DNA of 64,000 nt, taken from the NCBI RefSeq assembly GCF_021155765.1, contig NC_060108.1, forward strand, positions 15,463,025 through 15,527,024. The letters run 5' to 3'. Below the pieces are notes generated by a model that was given only the letters and a program-made list of their open reading frames with translations, had not been told where the DNA came from and made no database searches. The translations under genes were made by a program, and so were the position numbers. The DNA is from Diprion similis. Lineage: Eukaryota > Arthropoda > Insecta > Hymenoptera > Diprionidae. Shown piece after piece: positions 21,301-32,800 of the stretch. Position 1 is the stretch's first letter. Every line of letters begins with the position of its first letter.

Positions 21301-24300
21301 AAATTGATACAAGTAACAGAGGTTTGAAAAGGTACTTATTCCAAAGACGATCTGTTTACTCGCAATGACTAGGGCGTTCCAAGTCGGTGATTAAACGGAA
21401 ACGTTTTCACTGGCTGGAATAAAACTTATGTGTTAATAGTTGTTAGTGTTGTTCGGAAATTTTTTTTATGGTAGAAGCCTGATAACTTGATCTATTCTAA
21501 CTTGTTGTAGATGCAATATCAGCGTTACTCGTTTATCTACACTCATAATTATTATACCCGCACATATGGCAAAAATTATACATAGTACTCAACCTGGTTA
21601 AAATTGACATGAACAATGCTGTTGTCTGAAATAAGCAAATCAAAACGTTCATCACCTTCGGCCTGCAAGGTAGTCGTGCTAAGAAAAACCATCAAATTCT
21701 GACCGTTTTCCATTCGTACTATTGCATAAGAGACGAGATATCAAGCTTCTACGGTACTTTCGTTTAGCTTAAATTTCTTGATCCGTCAAAGCCATTGATG
21801 TCCAATTTTTCAATCGGAAATGTCATAGTGCATAAGAACTGTTGCTGTTTAGAATATTTTCCATTGTGATTTATTTCTATGGTATACATATCGATAGCTG
21901 CCATAGGCAAACATTTCCTGATAAATTTAATTAGAAAAAACCATGCTACAGTTAGTGCACTTCTTTTTCGGCTCTCTCATATGTTATAGCTTCTTCGTTT
22001 CGATTCATTTACTTCTTGCGTATTTTGAGTTGCAAATTTGATAAGAGTTGCAAATTCATAACAAATTCATGCTAAATTTGGACTGGCTGATAATTACTAT
22101 GTTTTAAATTGAGTTTCTTTGCCTCGCAAGAGGACAGCACGAGAATCAGTTTACAGAAAACAATGTACAAATATTTTGTAACCACCTATAATGGATCAAT
22201 ATTCTACAAACAGAAAACCAATTCAAAGCAATTCATTGCTTTCAAATGCGACTTGAAATTTATATCTGAGAATCAGAAGTTCAGGTTGATGCTTGATTCT
22301 TTTTCAAAATATATTGGATTTCTTTTATACAATGAAATAATAAATTAGGGTAGAGCAGACAAAACCATGAGAATATTTTATCATACTGCACTATGTGCCT
22401 TGAGGCATGAAATAACCGAAAGACCGAGATTCTTGGATTGAGTTGGTTTCAGTTTGGTTCGTGTTACACAAAGAATATTTTTTATCAAAGTCTTATAGCA
22501 TTAAATGTAAATTTTTATCCATATGTAAACAAACGTTACATCCTCGCAGGAAATACATCAAAGAATACTCACTTGTTGCTTGAATAGTGTTATATTTTTT
22601 AGATATTTGTTTGGTTACTCATATATTGGATGAGAATTGAACATATAATACGTATAATTACGCAGGCTCTGTTTTTTTGAAAAACGCTTTGAAACTATCG
22701 TTATTTCAATTTACAGGAAGAAAATATTAAGATCGCGCCGGCTCGTGAATCATGTTTTCAGTTATAGCGACTCTAGGTAACAGTAACATTCCTAATAGAA
22801 TGATGATTTTTTTTGGATGCTAAAATGGTGTGTACTTGGTCAACCACGAGAAGAGAATTCGCTCGTACTCGGTATGCTTCCTTGGATATACAAATATCGC
22901 AGACATCAGCCGCCGGGGAGCGTCTCTTGCTTTGAAATTTCATGGCAGGTTTATTTAATATTCATTATAAATAATAACTATTATGCATAGATCTAGATAG
23001 GTCATAGAACAACTACAATTAATTATGTAAGCCTCAATATAGTTAATTAAGAGACGATGTTTGCTATTGAGTTATTTAAATTTAAAAGGGCTGTAATAAG
23101 CTTGTAGCGATTGACGTGTAACAAAACCGCGTAGCAATATGTGTATAAATTGAAGTTGAGGATATTAATTGACGATTGCTTTAATTTAAGAGTAGAAAGT
23201 TGCGATTAAGTAAATGAGGTTCAACGTACTTCGCTTAATGTTGTTTTGTCGGACTGTTTTATAATTAAACTGAGTCATGTAAACGCGAGTTTAGTGATCC
23301 AGAGTGACAAGTCACGTCACTCTAAAAAGAAAACGAACTATTATTCTTGTTACTATAGTTAAGTGGAAAATTTTTTTATGTTTTTTGTGAAATATCCCGC
23401 AGAAATTTTACTCGAAATTATTTTTCTGTTAATTCTCGTTTAAAAAGAAAAAAAAAAATTCTTTTGTTTTATTGTTGTTTTTGTTATTGTTTTCAAATCA
23501 TCCAATCGGCGTACCAATGATTATTTTTTATAATCTTAATCTAGAGACGATAGATGTACACCTGTAACTTGGAAGAGAAAAATAAATGTGTTTTACATTT
23601 TTAATTGACATTTGTTTATTCCATATTATACCTTTGTTTTTAGTTGACATTAAGAATATTTACGAGCCTGCAAATAGTTATATTGTATACAATCTGAGGT
23701 CTCTCTAAGAAGTTGAAGTTGAATAAATTCTCAGTAAAATTTCAAAAAACTTTTTCCTCTCTGAGCGATACTTATTACAAATATTTCTTATCTTCTCTTT
23801 GGTGCGAAGATGCAATTGAATACGATAAAAAAAACTTGATTCTCGAATAAAGAATGATTTTCCCTTGAAAAGAAAAAGAAAAACAATTGACAATTTGTGC
23901 CTGAAATTGCGTTCAGCTTAATCGAGGTCTTATCAAATCCTTCCAGGATGCTCGAAGCCAACGGTAACCGTAATCGCGGAGGCTCGGGACACCTCGAGTC
24001 CATCGGTGGTTTCGAAATATCCTTCGAGTGTAAAAAGCCCGAATCCGCACCCATCTAATCACTTGAAATTGCCAAATGTAACCAACTCACCCGAAAATTC
24101 ATCGACCGATTCCCCAATCGATCCCCCGGAGCCATTGACTTTCCCATCCGATCTAAATCCAAATATATCTCAGCCAGCTTTTCCCCCCTACAACACAACG
24201 AATCCTAGCAATGATTCCGAGTCCTTTGAGGACTCTCAATTACTAAAAGGTGGTCCCGCCTACCCTCCTTTCCCCTGCCCATTCTGCGATCGGGCTTACA

Positions 24301-24863
24301 CCAGTTGGGGATTCCGGAGGAGGCACATCAAGGCTGTTCACACGATATCACCGATGCTCAACTGCAAGTGGTGCTTACAGGTTTGAATTAATTCGAAGAG
24401 TTGATTGCCCGAGGTTTTGGTACGCTAATCTATGCATAATTTTACACTCGGAACGCCGAGATGCCACGAGGAGTATGTCACCATTTATTTGAAATATTAA
24501 TTTTCTTTTTCTTTTTTGGTTTTTTTTTCTTCTGTCTTAGTTATGAGTTTGAATAGAAAATATCTGCACCTTCAAAGATCGGTAGTTTTTTTGTCCTAAT
24601 TTTTTAATTTTATCACTTTTCTTTTTATGCGGTGCACGCAGGTCCTACCGACGCATGCGGCATGGAGACGACATGTGATATCTGCCCATAACTTGTCGGC
24701 AAGCGACGCTCACAATGGTCTATTAATTCTGGAGGAAGCTCATATGGTTTTACAAATTGCTCATCCTACTCGGCTCGACACTCTGGTTAACATTATTAAG
24801 CAAAGTTCTCAGCAGCAGGATAACGCTCAGGGCAACAATCAGCCCGACAAGGATAACGATTGA
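18312..24863 (+). CDS. BTB-domain nuclear protein with alternative BEN or C2H2 C-termini
   Basis: Shared exons 18312-18491, 18784-19215 and 19388-19490 encode the ttk/lola-type BTB domain: CLKWNSFLNNIATSFESLW, then LVDVTLASDGQCLTAHKVIL, SASSPFFKKVF, PVIILQDVHF and LPALLKAAETLKIRGLS (roughly residues 5-120). A charged linker with a probable nuclear signal (PKKKQKVGKR) follows. The last shared exon ends at phase 1. It can splice to a BEN-domain exon (20935-21368; 382 residues in total) or to a C2H2 pair (23947-24380 plus 24642-24863; 456 residues in total). Both products close in frame. BTB proteins of this group are homo- or heterodimerising transcription and chromatin regulators, with the 3' module giving DNA specificity. 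The architecture resembles lola and mod(mdg4); I cannot name the orthologue. Confidence 0.88.
20254..20540. repeat. Two-copy tandem repeat, 142-bp period
   Basis: The segments 20254-20395 and 20396-20540 are near-identical. Both start CTTTCTTTTGTTTCAATTTT, share GCTGGATACCAG, CTTGCGAAGGCCATAAATTT and CTTGGAATTTTTTAACC, and end CAGAGGACATCC. They differ by scattered substitutions and one or two indels, indicating an older duplication. It lies in the intron just before the BEN exon. Confidence 0.9.
20935..21368 (+). CDS. Alternative terminal exon: BEN domain
   Basis: Enters at phase 1 after a TGTGGCAG acceptor and encodes 144 residues. A Gly/Ser-rich lead (DISGLSGLSGIPGIS) precedes a BEN-type region containing DALACDLMKILFTPEERILC, then SSKIHLIREVLLHF, EEAWKNCVTKID and RGLKRYLF. 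BEN domains bind DNA or chromatin partners. BTB plus BEN is known from NACC1-type proteins. AATAAA at 21418-21423, 50 bp after the stop, supports this as a true terminal exon. Confidence 0.82.
21418..21423 (+). terminator. Polyadenylation signal of BEN isoform
   Basis: AATAAA 50 bp after the BEN-exon stop codon marks an internal transcript end within the BTB gene. Confidence 0.6.
22131..22348 (+). CDS. Weak candidate third terminal exon
   Basis: A pyrimidine-rich stretch ending CCTCGCAAG precedes an open frame that fits phase 1 and runs 71 residues to a stop. It contains YKYFVTTYNGSIFYKQKTNS and QFIAFKC, vaguely like a degenerate FLYWCH finger of the kind carried by mod(mdg4) isoforms. The required Cys/His pairs are not all present and AAG is a poor acceptor, so this may be chance. 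Confidence 0.2.
23947..24863 (+). CDS. Alternative terminal exons: paired C2H2 zinc fingers
   Basis: Exon 23947-24380 enters at phase 1 after TCCTTCCAG, reads a Ser/Pro/Asn-rich linker, then a first finger (CPFCDRAYTSWGFRRRHIKAVH, given here as C-x2-C-x12-H-x4-H). It ends inside the second finger after CKWCLQ. Exon 24642-24863 completes that finger (VLPTHAAWRRHVISAH) and adds a Gln/Asn/Asp-rich tail. The split inside finger two recalls lola zinc-finger exon pairs. Confidence 0.85.
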
Positions 24864-26858
24864 TAAATATATCGTAAACTTCGCGAATAAGGTAATTGGC
24901 AAATGGGATTATAAAAGGTAATTTATTTGCATTATACGTTATGAAACAATTGGGTTTAGTTTAACGCTCAAATTATGGTTTCTTCAGTAATTCATTTATT
25001 CTCCACTCGAACCGAGTTTAGTCTTCACTCCAGCTGCGTGGATAGAATTTTGAACTGTTCCTGGTATTTATGGTACTCGAGCTTCCATCGGCGTTGAATA
25101 TGCGAGATATGATAAGTCGGAACATGCCGATAAATTCGTACCTAATTATATCCAGTAAATACGAATGAACTATATTCGATGCATAATGATCATGAGAATT
25201 GAAATAACCGCAACCATGCTATGGTAGTATAGTATAATATAATATGCGTGATGTGTAGACATAATTTTTCATTTAATTTTTTCCCCTTCACTTCCGTTTG
25301 TATTCGGCAATTTTGTATAACGTATACGCGGATACGAGTATACCAATTTATACATATGCCAGAGATGAAGTAATCGGTTCAAAGTTTATTCTAGAAGTTT
25401 TGATGGTACGGCATACCTACAAATATCGTAGCTTATTATCGTCTCTATCGAACGGTGTATAAACGTCGATTGCTCACCCAAACGCAGGAAATGTACATTC
25501 AAACTTTGGATGGTTATTACAGCTGAAATTTTAGCTCCGTATCTACGGTGAATTTTATTGGATTGAAATGATCAAGGAAGTTGTAAATTTGCTTTTAACA
25601 TTTAATAACGCGGAGAAGTGAAGTCTTACAAGAATATTTTTTTGTATCAGATTCGTTTATACCTTGTAATGACGCAGGTGCCTTTGGTTACAGAAATTGC
25701 GTGCAACGCCGATGCGTAAAAAACAAGAAAAAAATACGATAAAATATCTTGAAACCACTTCGTCAAACGAACGGGTATAAGTTTAGTTATTGCAAATATA
25801 GGGTTCAACGTTAACAGTGGCCTTAACAAATCTCTTCGATATTAAAATTACTTGAAGAATATTTTTCTTTCAATACTCGAATTATTCTTGTTGTGTAATG
25901 GAAATTTTTGAAATTGCATTTTCGAAAGTTGGTTTGAATAGCCAATTTTTTCCGCAATATAAAGATACACAGCGTCGTAATTTAGGTGCTGCATCATTTG
26001 ATCGATATTATGTGCAGATAAATTGTCTCATTCAATACTAGGATTTAGTAACTTATTTTCACCTAGCACAATGAACAACATTGATTGGTCTAGGTACGTA
26101 CGCGTTTATCCCCTAAAACATATATTTTCATACGTATTTACGTACGTATATCAATGTACTGTGATTATTAGTCAAACATTTCTTTTAAAGACTATATATT
26201 TCGTCAATTATGTAAGGAGATGGTTATCAATTAAATACTACTATTATTACATATATTTATACACTCAGATATCGTTAATTTTATTACTACCATCATCATC
26301 GGCATTATCGTTATCACTATTATCATCATCATCATTATTATTATTAATATTATTATTATCGTTATTATTATATTATTATTAAGTTTTATCATTATTCTCG
26401 ACTGGCTTTTATGAATGGCCAGTATATGAGACGAAGAAAAAGAGTTTCACTATTTTATTTACTACGAGCTATGAAAAAATAAACAAGTATTTAACTTATT
26501 ACTATATTTGTTGTTTCTTATTTTCATAGTGTTAAGGTACACTGTCATCTTTCACTTCCCTGCTTTCTTTTTTTTTTTATATTCTTACAATTCTTACCTT
26601 CATTTTGTTCTATCTGAATACATATTTTATTCAGCTACTTGCTCATTTTTTTCACCTCTTCGAGGTGCAATTCCCGAACAAACGTCGTAAATATATTGCT
26701 TTCTATTTGTCTATTTTCTGTTGTTTATCGATAAAATTTACGATAACATATACGTAGATTTACGAAAGTTTCGTTGTTGCGTTGTTCACGATTGCGAGAC
26801 GATGACAAAAAGTGGATCGAACGTAAGATACGAAAATTGATGGAAAATAAAAATCGTT
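24864..26858. other. Intergenic between BTB gene and ninaC
   Basis: No gene recognised. This is very AT-rich sequence holding the 3' UTRs of two convergent genes, plus a trinucleotide repeat block listed separately. The frame at 26023-26382 is repeat-derived. Confidence 0.4.
26283..26382. repeat. Imperfect ATT/ATC trinucleotide repeat
   Basis: A roughly 100-bp interrupted run of ATT, ATC and TTA units downstream of ninaC. Confidence 0.8.
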
Positions 26859-29800
26859 TTACAAATCGGCCACGAAGCCTTCAACTATGATACCAGGCGC
26901 TATTTCCGTTGTAATACTCTCGCTGGCGTCCAGAACGTTCTCTCTTTCATCTCTGCCCCAGCCTCCCTCTCGTCCGTACTTTTCGGACATCCGAACCATC
27001 TCGTTAGGACTCCATTCTGGAGATTCGCGTCTGGTGTGACCAGAGCTTACCCCGCTACTCCTGTAGACGACGTTACCGTCACCGTACGAGTCGTCGCGAG
27101 TCGAAGAATTATGCCCCATGTACGGAGGCGGCGTTGGCGTATGATTGTCGTATATTTGAGTACGTTTCATCGATGCTCTATGATGTTGCGTCTTCCTTAA
27201 CATCCCCTGTTCATTTAAGAATACAATTAATTACGCAGATTCGCGTACGATACGACGTGTTACTGATTTCATCCATTAACTATAGAATCCGATAAAAAGC
27301 CGGGGAATTTTTAATTCGAATCTAGTGCCTCCCACAAAATTAATTTGAAGCTATGGTTTTGTTGAACTCGCAAAACCCCAGGGTCTGAAGTGTATAACGT
27401 AGATCGGTTTACCTGAAAATTGAACGGTGGTTCGTCGTCTGTGTAGTTATTGTTATTTTTTCGCGCCATCATTTGCATTTCGTGGATTGGGTTTACTCTG
27501 TAATAGATGTGTTGGAATTATTTTCCACTTCTGATTTCAAATATCGAATTTCCGTTTCGATTCTGACGTAATTTCTCGTCACTTACCGATTGCTGCTCAC
27601 TGAATTTCTGTTCATTCTGTCCTCGAACTCCCACTCGTTATTGTAGCCACTATTCAAGTTTCCTGATCTCATCTCAGAGCCGTAATTATTATTCAAAGGT
27701 TTCTGATTTTGGGGTATTGGGGGAGGAGGTACTTTTTTCCTAGAACGGATTGACCCTGTGCCGTCATTTCCACCGCTGTACCCGTGATTCTATGTGCATA
27801 AAAACAAACATGAACGCCGTCGCTTTTTAAGCTTATTTTTTCACAAGTCTAAGTAGTAAAAGTAACATCAAAATGAAAACTCACTGAATCTGCATTATTT
27901 ACTGCAACCCTTAAAGGGTTAGGAGCGTTGCTGGGCCCTGGATAGCCCCGGGTTGGTTTTGCTGGTTGAACCTCTGCCGGGGGACACTTCACGGGGATAT
28001 TCGGATCTCTGGAAAACGGAGTGTTGATCAAACTTTGACCCCCGGTCATTGGCGCGGGAACCACTCGGTGCGGTGAGTTGGTCGTTTGAACTTCGACGTC
28101 TGTAATTAAAGATATCGGTAACATTTGTCCGAGCGGAATGGTGCTGCCAATGCAGCTGCTGTTCTTGATCACTTGAAAGTGGATGATGACGATGATTTTC
28201 TCGCATTTTCCTGGCTACGCTATAATAATACGTCGCTATATGAAAAACGTAATCAAATCGGGACGTGCTAACGCGGATCGTACATGTGCGGCGAATGAAT
28301 GGCAGATGATAATTGTGCTTCGTTGAATGGTGAAATTGATATAAGCACCTCTAGTGTGGACGATGTTAGTTCCCCAGGGTACAGTTTGTCGTCGTAAAGG
28401 AGCGTCCCACGGCTCGGGTTCGTCCTCAGATGCGAGCGTCGACATGGATCTGTAGAACGCATGTTTAGCTGGGTGAAAAAATCTCCCAAAACTTACCTTT
28501 TCTCAAAATACAAAATAAAAAATGACTTAGAGAGAAAGATTTCATCTTGCGGAAGAGTTGAGATATCTCTAGATAGGTCTCGGCTCTGTGATATCCGGTA
28601 ATATCTCTTACCCTCGAGGCCTGTTTATCCGAGACGATTTCGTTGGATCGCTCATGTAGCTACTATCGAAGTAGGGAAGCTCTTGGTTCATGTCGAAGGG
28701 TAGCTTGTTCACGGTAAGACGCCGCTCGCCAAGGTACAGCGATGCTTTGACTCCGGGGTTAATCCTTTCTAGGGGTACGCGTTCACTCGTTGTCTGAAGT
28801 TTGGCTATCATCGATTGATTGAACAGGTGGACCTAGCATAAGTAGGGCAGAATTTCATCTCCAACCTCTTCGCCGTCCTTTCTCTCCTCAATTGTAATCA
28901 AAGTAAAAAAGTGACATTACTTGCTGTGAAAAATGCACGAGGTCTTGATACCGGGCTGCACGGTAGTGTAGGAGGACTTGGAACATGCTCTTCGACCTCC
29001 ACTTGCTGCTGTAGAACATCACAAAGTTCTTCGTCTCCTGATCCCACTGATCTGACTTCAGGTCCCCCTTCGGAAGGGAGTGCTTCCTCACTGAGTGACC
29101 CCTGTACGCTGTTCGAAACATTGCAGGGTACGATGAAATAATTGTTAGACTCAGTAAGAGAACTTGTCCTCCATTTTTCATGGAAACTCAGAATTTACCT
29201 TTTTGTATCATCACAGCTGCATCCTCCTGCGACATCTCCCTGTTCTCCTTCGCTGTTATCGAGGCTTGCTTCACTGAAACAATTTCCGTTAATTCTCTCT
29301 TGTCTTTCATAGAAATGTGAAGAGTTTAACATCACGCATATGACTTACCAACAGTTCTTTTAACGCTGACAATTTTCGAGGCCATGCTCTTACGCGCGAG
29401 GAAAGCCCTCATCATGCACTGCACCTTGATGATCTTTTTCACCTGAGTCTCGTATAATCTCGACAAATACTCCTCGTTATAGTATTTGAGGAAAACTTTC
29501 GTCTTTCCGATCACCCATCCCTCCATTTTCAGTCGCACCAAAAGCAGTCTACAATTGTCCTTTGTCAAGTCAACGTTCTCGTCGAAGTCAAAGGCGAGGA
29601 ACTTGTACCTGGTAATTAAAAAGAGATCAGTGTTGCCTGGAAACAACCGTGTTTACTTGATGTCGTACCTCCTGAGGAACTCTTGGAAGGGTATTCTGTG
29701 CGGGTAACCGCGCTGCCTCGCTTTTGCGGTGTCGAGGACAGCCAGGGCTCGTATCTGTTGTTTAACAACTTCCCTGTAAAATCCCCGCGGTACCCCTTCG

Positions 29801-32800
29801 AGGTCCGAGCGAAGACACCTTACGAAATGAGTACCGCCACTTCCCCCACCGACGGACAAAGTTTTCAATATCTCGAGACTCGCGGACCGGAAGGTGGCAG
29901 AGCAAGTGCGCATCTTTCGGGTTTGAGAAAACTGTCCTCTCGATGCGGTGTTGAATTTCTACGATAGTAAAGGAAAATATTTGCATAGTGCCAACTTGGC
30001 AGTACTTCATCCTAATCTATGGACAAATATGCCATTACAGAAAGCAAAGTACCCTTGTCTTGGTATTTTCCTGCAGTAAAATTGCGCCCCATTTTCCCTT
30101 TGTCGTTTTTTCCGCTGGCTTAGGCTGCTGGACAACGATTGTCAGGTTACCGGAGCGTGTCAACTGGTTAGTGAACATCTGAACGATCGCTTCCACACTC
30201 GAGAGCCTCATAGTTTCGATCATCTCGGGGGGTACAAAGTCCCGGTTCTTCTCCGATATCTCGTGAGCGTCGTAGACGAGCTTTCCCGTGTAGTGAGCGA
30301 TGCTGAACTCGTGGTTGCTTAGAGCCTTAACGTGTACTCCTTGCGCCGACGTTTTCAGGGTCTCACAAATGTACCGAGCGTCCTGAAGCTGTCGCGAAGC
30401 GTCCTCTATTATGTGAAATAGTCCACTGGTCTTACCCATTAACTGTTCAACCGCCTCGCGGTTATCGTAGAAATGAAGTTGCTGTACGGGGATTTCTTCT
30501 TCTTGTTGCTCTTGCTGAAAGTCACGGATAGAGGGTTCCATCGTTTTGACATAATGGTAAATGATTCAAAAAAGGACAACTGAGTGCTTACCATTTCCCA
30601 CACGAATACTCTCTGGTTATAATGACACTGCAGCTGCTCGTTCATTGTGTTTACGAAAAGTTGCTCGATTCTGTTGGCCGCAAAGCATTCGAATCCAAAT
30701 AGGTCTAGGACATTGATACAGTACTTGTCGCCACTGAAAACAACAGTCTTTAGGTTGAAATTGTGCCTTTATGAATATATTGAAAGTATCGGTCCTACAA
30801 ACCAGTTGGAGTGTATTTTTTTATTTGTAATTCGTTATACGGACGATTCATGGAAAATAGAATATTTTTTTGATTCCATATTGTTTTTCGATATTTTAAT
30901 CGTGAATTTCTGTCGTCCTTTTCTAAAATTACTAATCTTCTACTTCGTAATTCCGTTGAATTGTAGTTTAGTATTTTCTAATAAAAAGTTACTCACAACA
31001 AAGTCCGGGTTACTGAGAGCTTGTAGTTAATGTTATTGACGGTCCAGTCAACTAATCTTTGATAAATCGTATTCGCAAGCACATCCCTGGCTTCCTTGGC
31101 TTCCTCAACAGTATGCCTTCTTCGTACTGCTGACCCCTTTTTGATGAGGCAATAGTTAGTCAGTGACCAGGAGAATTTTTTCAAATCCACCCCCAGCAAC
31201 TGAGCAGCTTGAATGTGAAAAAAGTGGATTCAGAAAGTGGTTTGAACATAAAAATCAGGACTTGGAGTAGTCAACAATGCTATACCTTTGCTTGTTACGT
31301 CGCTGTTCTCGATTTCGGCATCGGAGTTGTTCCCCTCGACAAACTTGACCTCTCCAAGGATTAAAATCGCCGCCAGTGTTTTCCAAATCGTTTCTGATTC
31401 TGCATCCATTTCCAAAATTTTTAACGCCTCTCTAAAATCTTCAAACTTCCTGGAATTTCCGTGAGGGTCGTTTCTGACTTTGAACGATCTCTTTTTGTTG
31501 CCGCTAGTCTTGTCAGCGATTCTCAAATATCTGTATCTTCGCCCAGGGCTTAATGAATACTGTCGCAATTGACCCGCAGTGTCGAGACCGTCGTAGAAGT
31601 AGTAAAAAATGTGGAAGTTCGATTGATTTCTGAAGCAAAAAAAGAAAAGAATTTTTAACGAATGAATCGACTGTAATCAATCAACTGGGTAGGTACGATC
31701 CATTTTCTCAACTCACCTGTCGCGCGTTGAGACGCGCCATTTCTCTAATTGGTAAAGCATAAAAATGGCGCCAGATGCCTTTCCGGTGGTACCGAAGGTG
31801 GTTTGGATTTGGAGAACGCACCTGGTTGAATTTGGGTTTAATGGTGTCGCGGCGTTGCTCATGGCGTGGATTACTTCGATAGCCTTGAAGACCCTGACTC
31901 CCGCGTCTTGCATACCCTTTCGTGAAACAGTAAAGAATAAGCAAAATCTTCTCGAAAAGAATAAATTTTCCAGCAGCGTATGAAAACCAAACCTTTCGCT
32001 TTGCTTACCTTTCCCAAGTACATCAAATGTCTCACTACATGCATCATGTTTCGCGTTTTCCCTGAGTAACTTTCTCCTGCGAATATTATGTGCTGAGTTT
32101 CTTCGTTGTGCAGGACGTCTTGGTAGGCGCTATCTCCTACCGCGTATATATGAGGCGCATTGTCCGATCTGGATTTGCATTGATACTTTGTGTGGAACTG
32201 GGAGTAAAATTGAAAAAATTGAAACTTTGTGTTAAAAGTTGTACTAGGAATCCAGTTTACCAGAACTGGCACTTACGTGAGCTCCGTAGATATCTTGTTC
32301 CTCATTTGGGTTCAAAATTAGCAAGACATCGCCGACGAAGGACTGAAAGTATCCTAGCTTCAGTCTTTCCTGTAACTCATCGAGGATCGTATCCTCTGAA
32401 AGGTGTTCCAGGGCTGCCAAATCTTCAACCAACATTTTCTCAAGAGGTCCCGTCTGATGAGTCTGCAAGTACGGTCACGTAGAGAAGTAAGGTTCAGCAA
32501 TTTTTAGTCAAATTACAATCTGATTGGGAAAGCGATACCTTGAGGTGTCCCGTGCGAACGATTACTTCCGGTCTTCTGTCAAGTCGTCCCTTTCCGCTGA
32601 AGTCCATGGCTAAGGCTTTCAAGTCCTGGGCGAGCTGAAGATGAGGGTTTTATCAACGTTGGCATAAATTTGCTGGCCATTATTCCGAATTTGTTATATA
32701 GTGTTATTGTTATATAGCGTTATGACAGTTTACCGGATAGTCATTCTCCGGTAGTTCTGATAAGAAAGGGTGCTCCATTATCTCTGCCATAAATGGTCTA

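Noticed and set aside
27919-28206. 95-codon frame in ninaC tail exon (frame starting MRENHRHH)
   Set aside because: It stops before the exon's donor; only the alternative frame connects in phase to the following exons and the conserved C-terminus.
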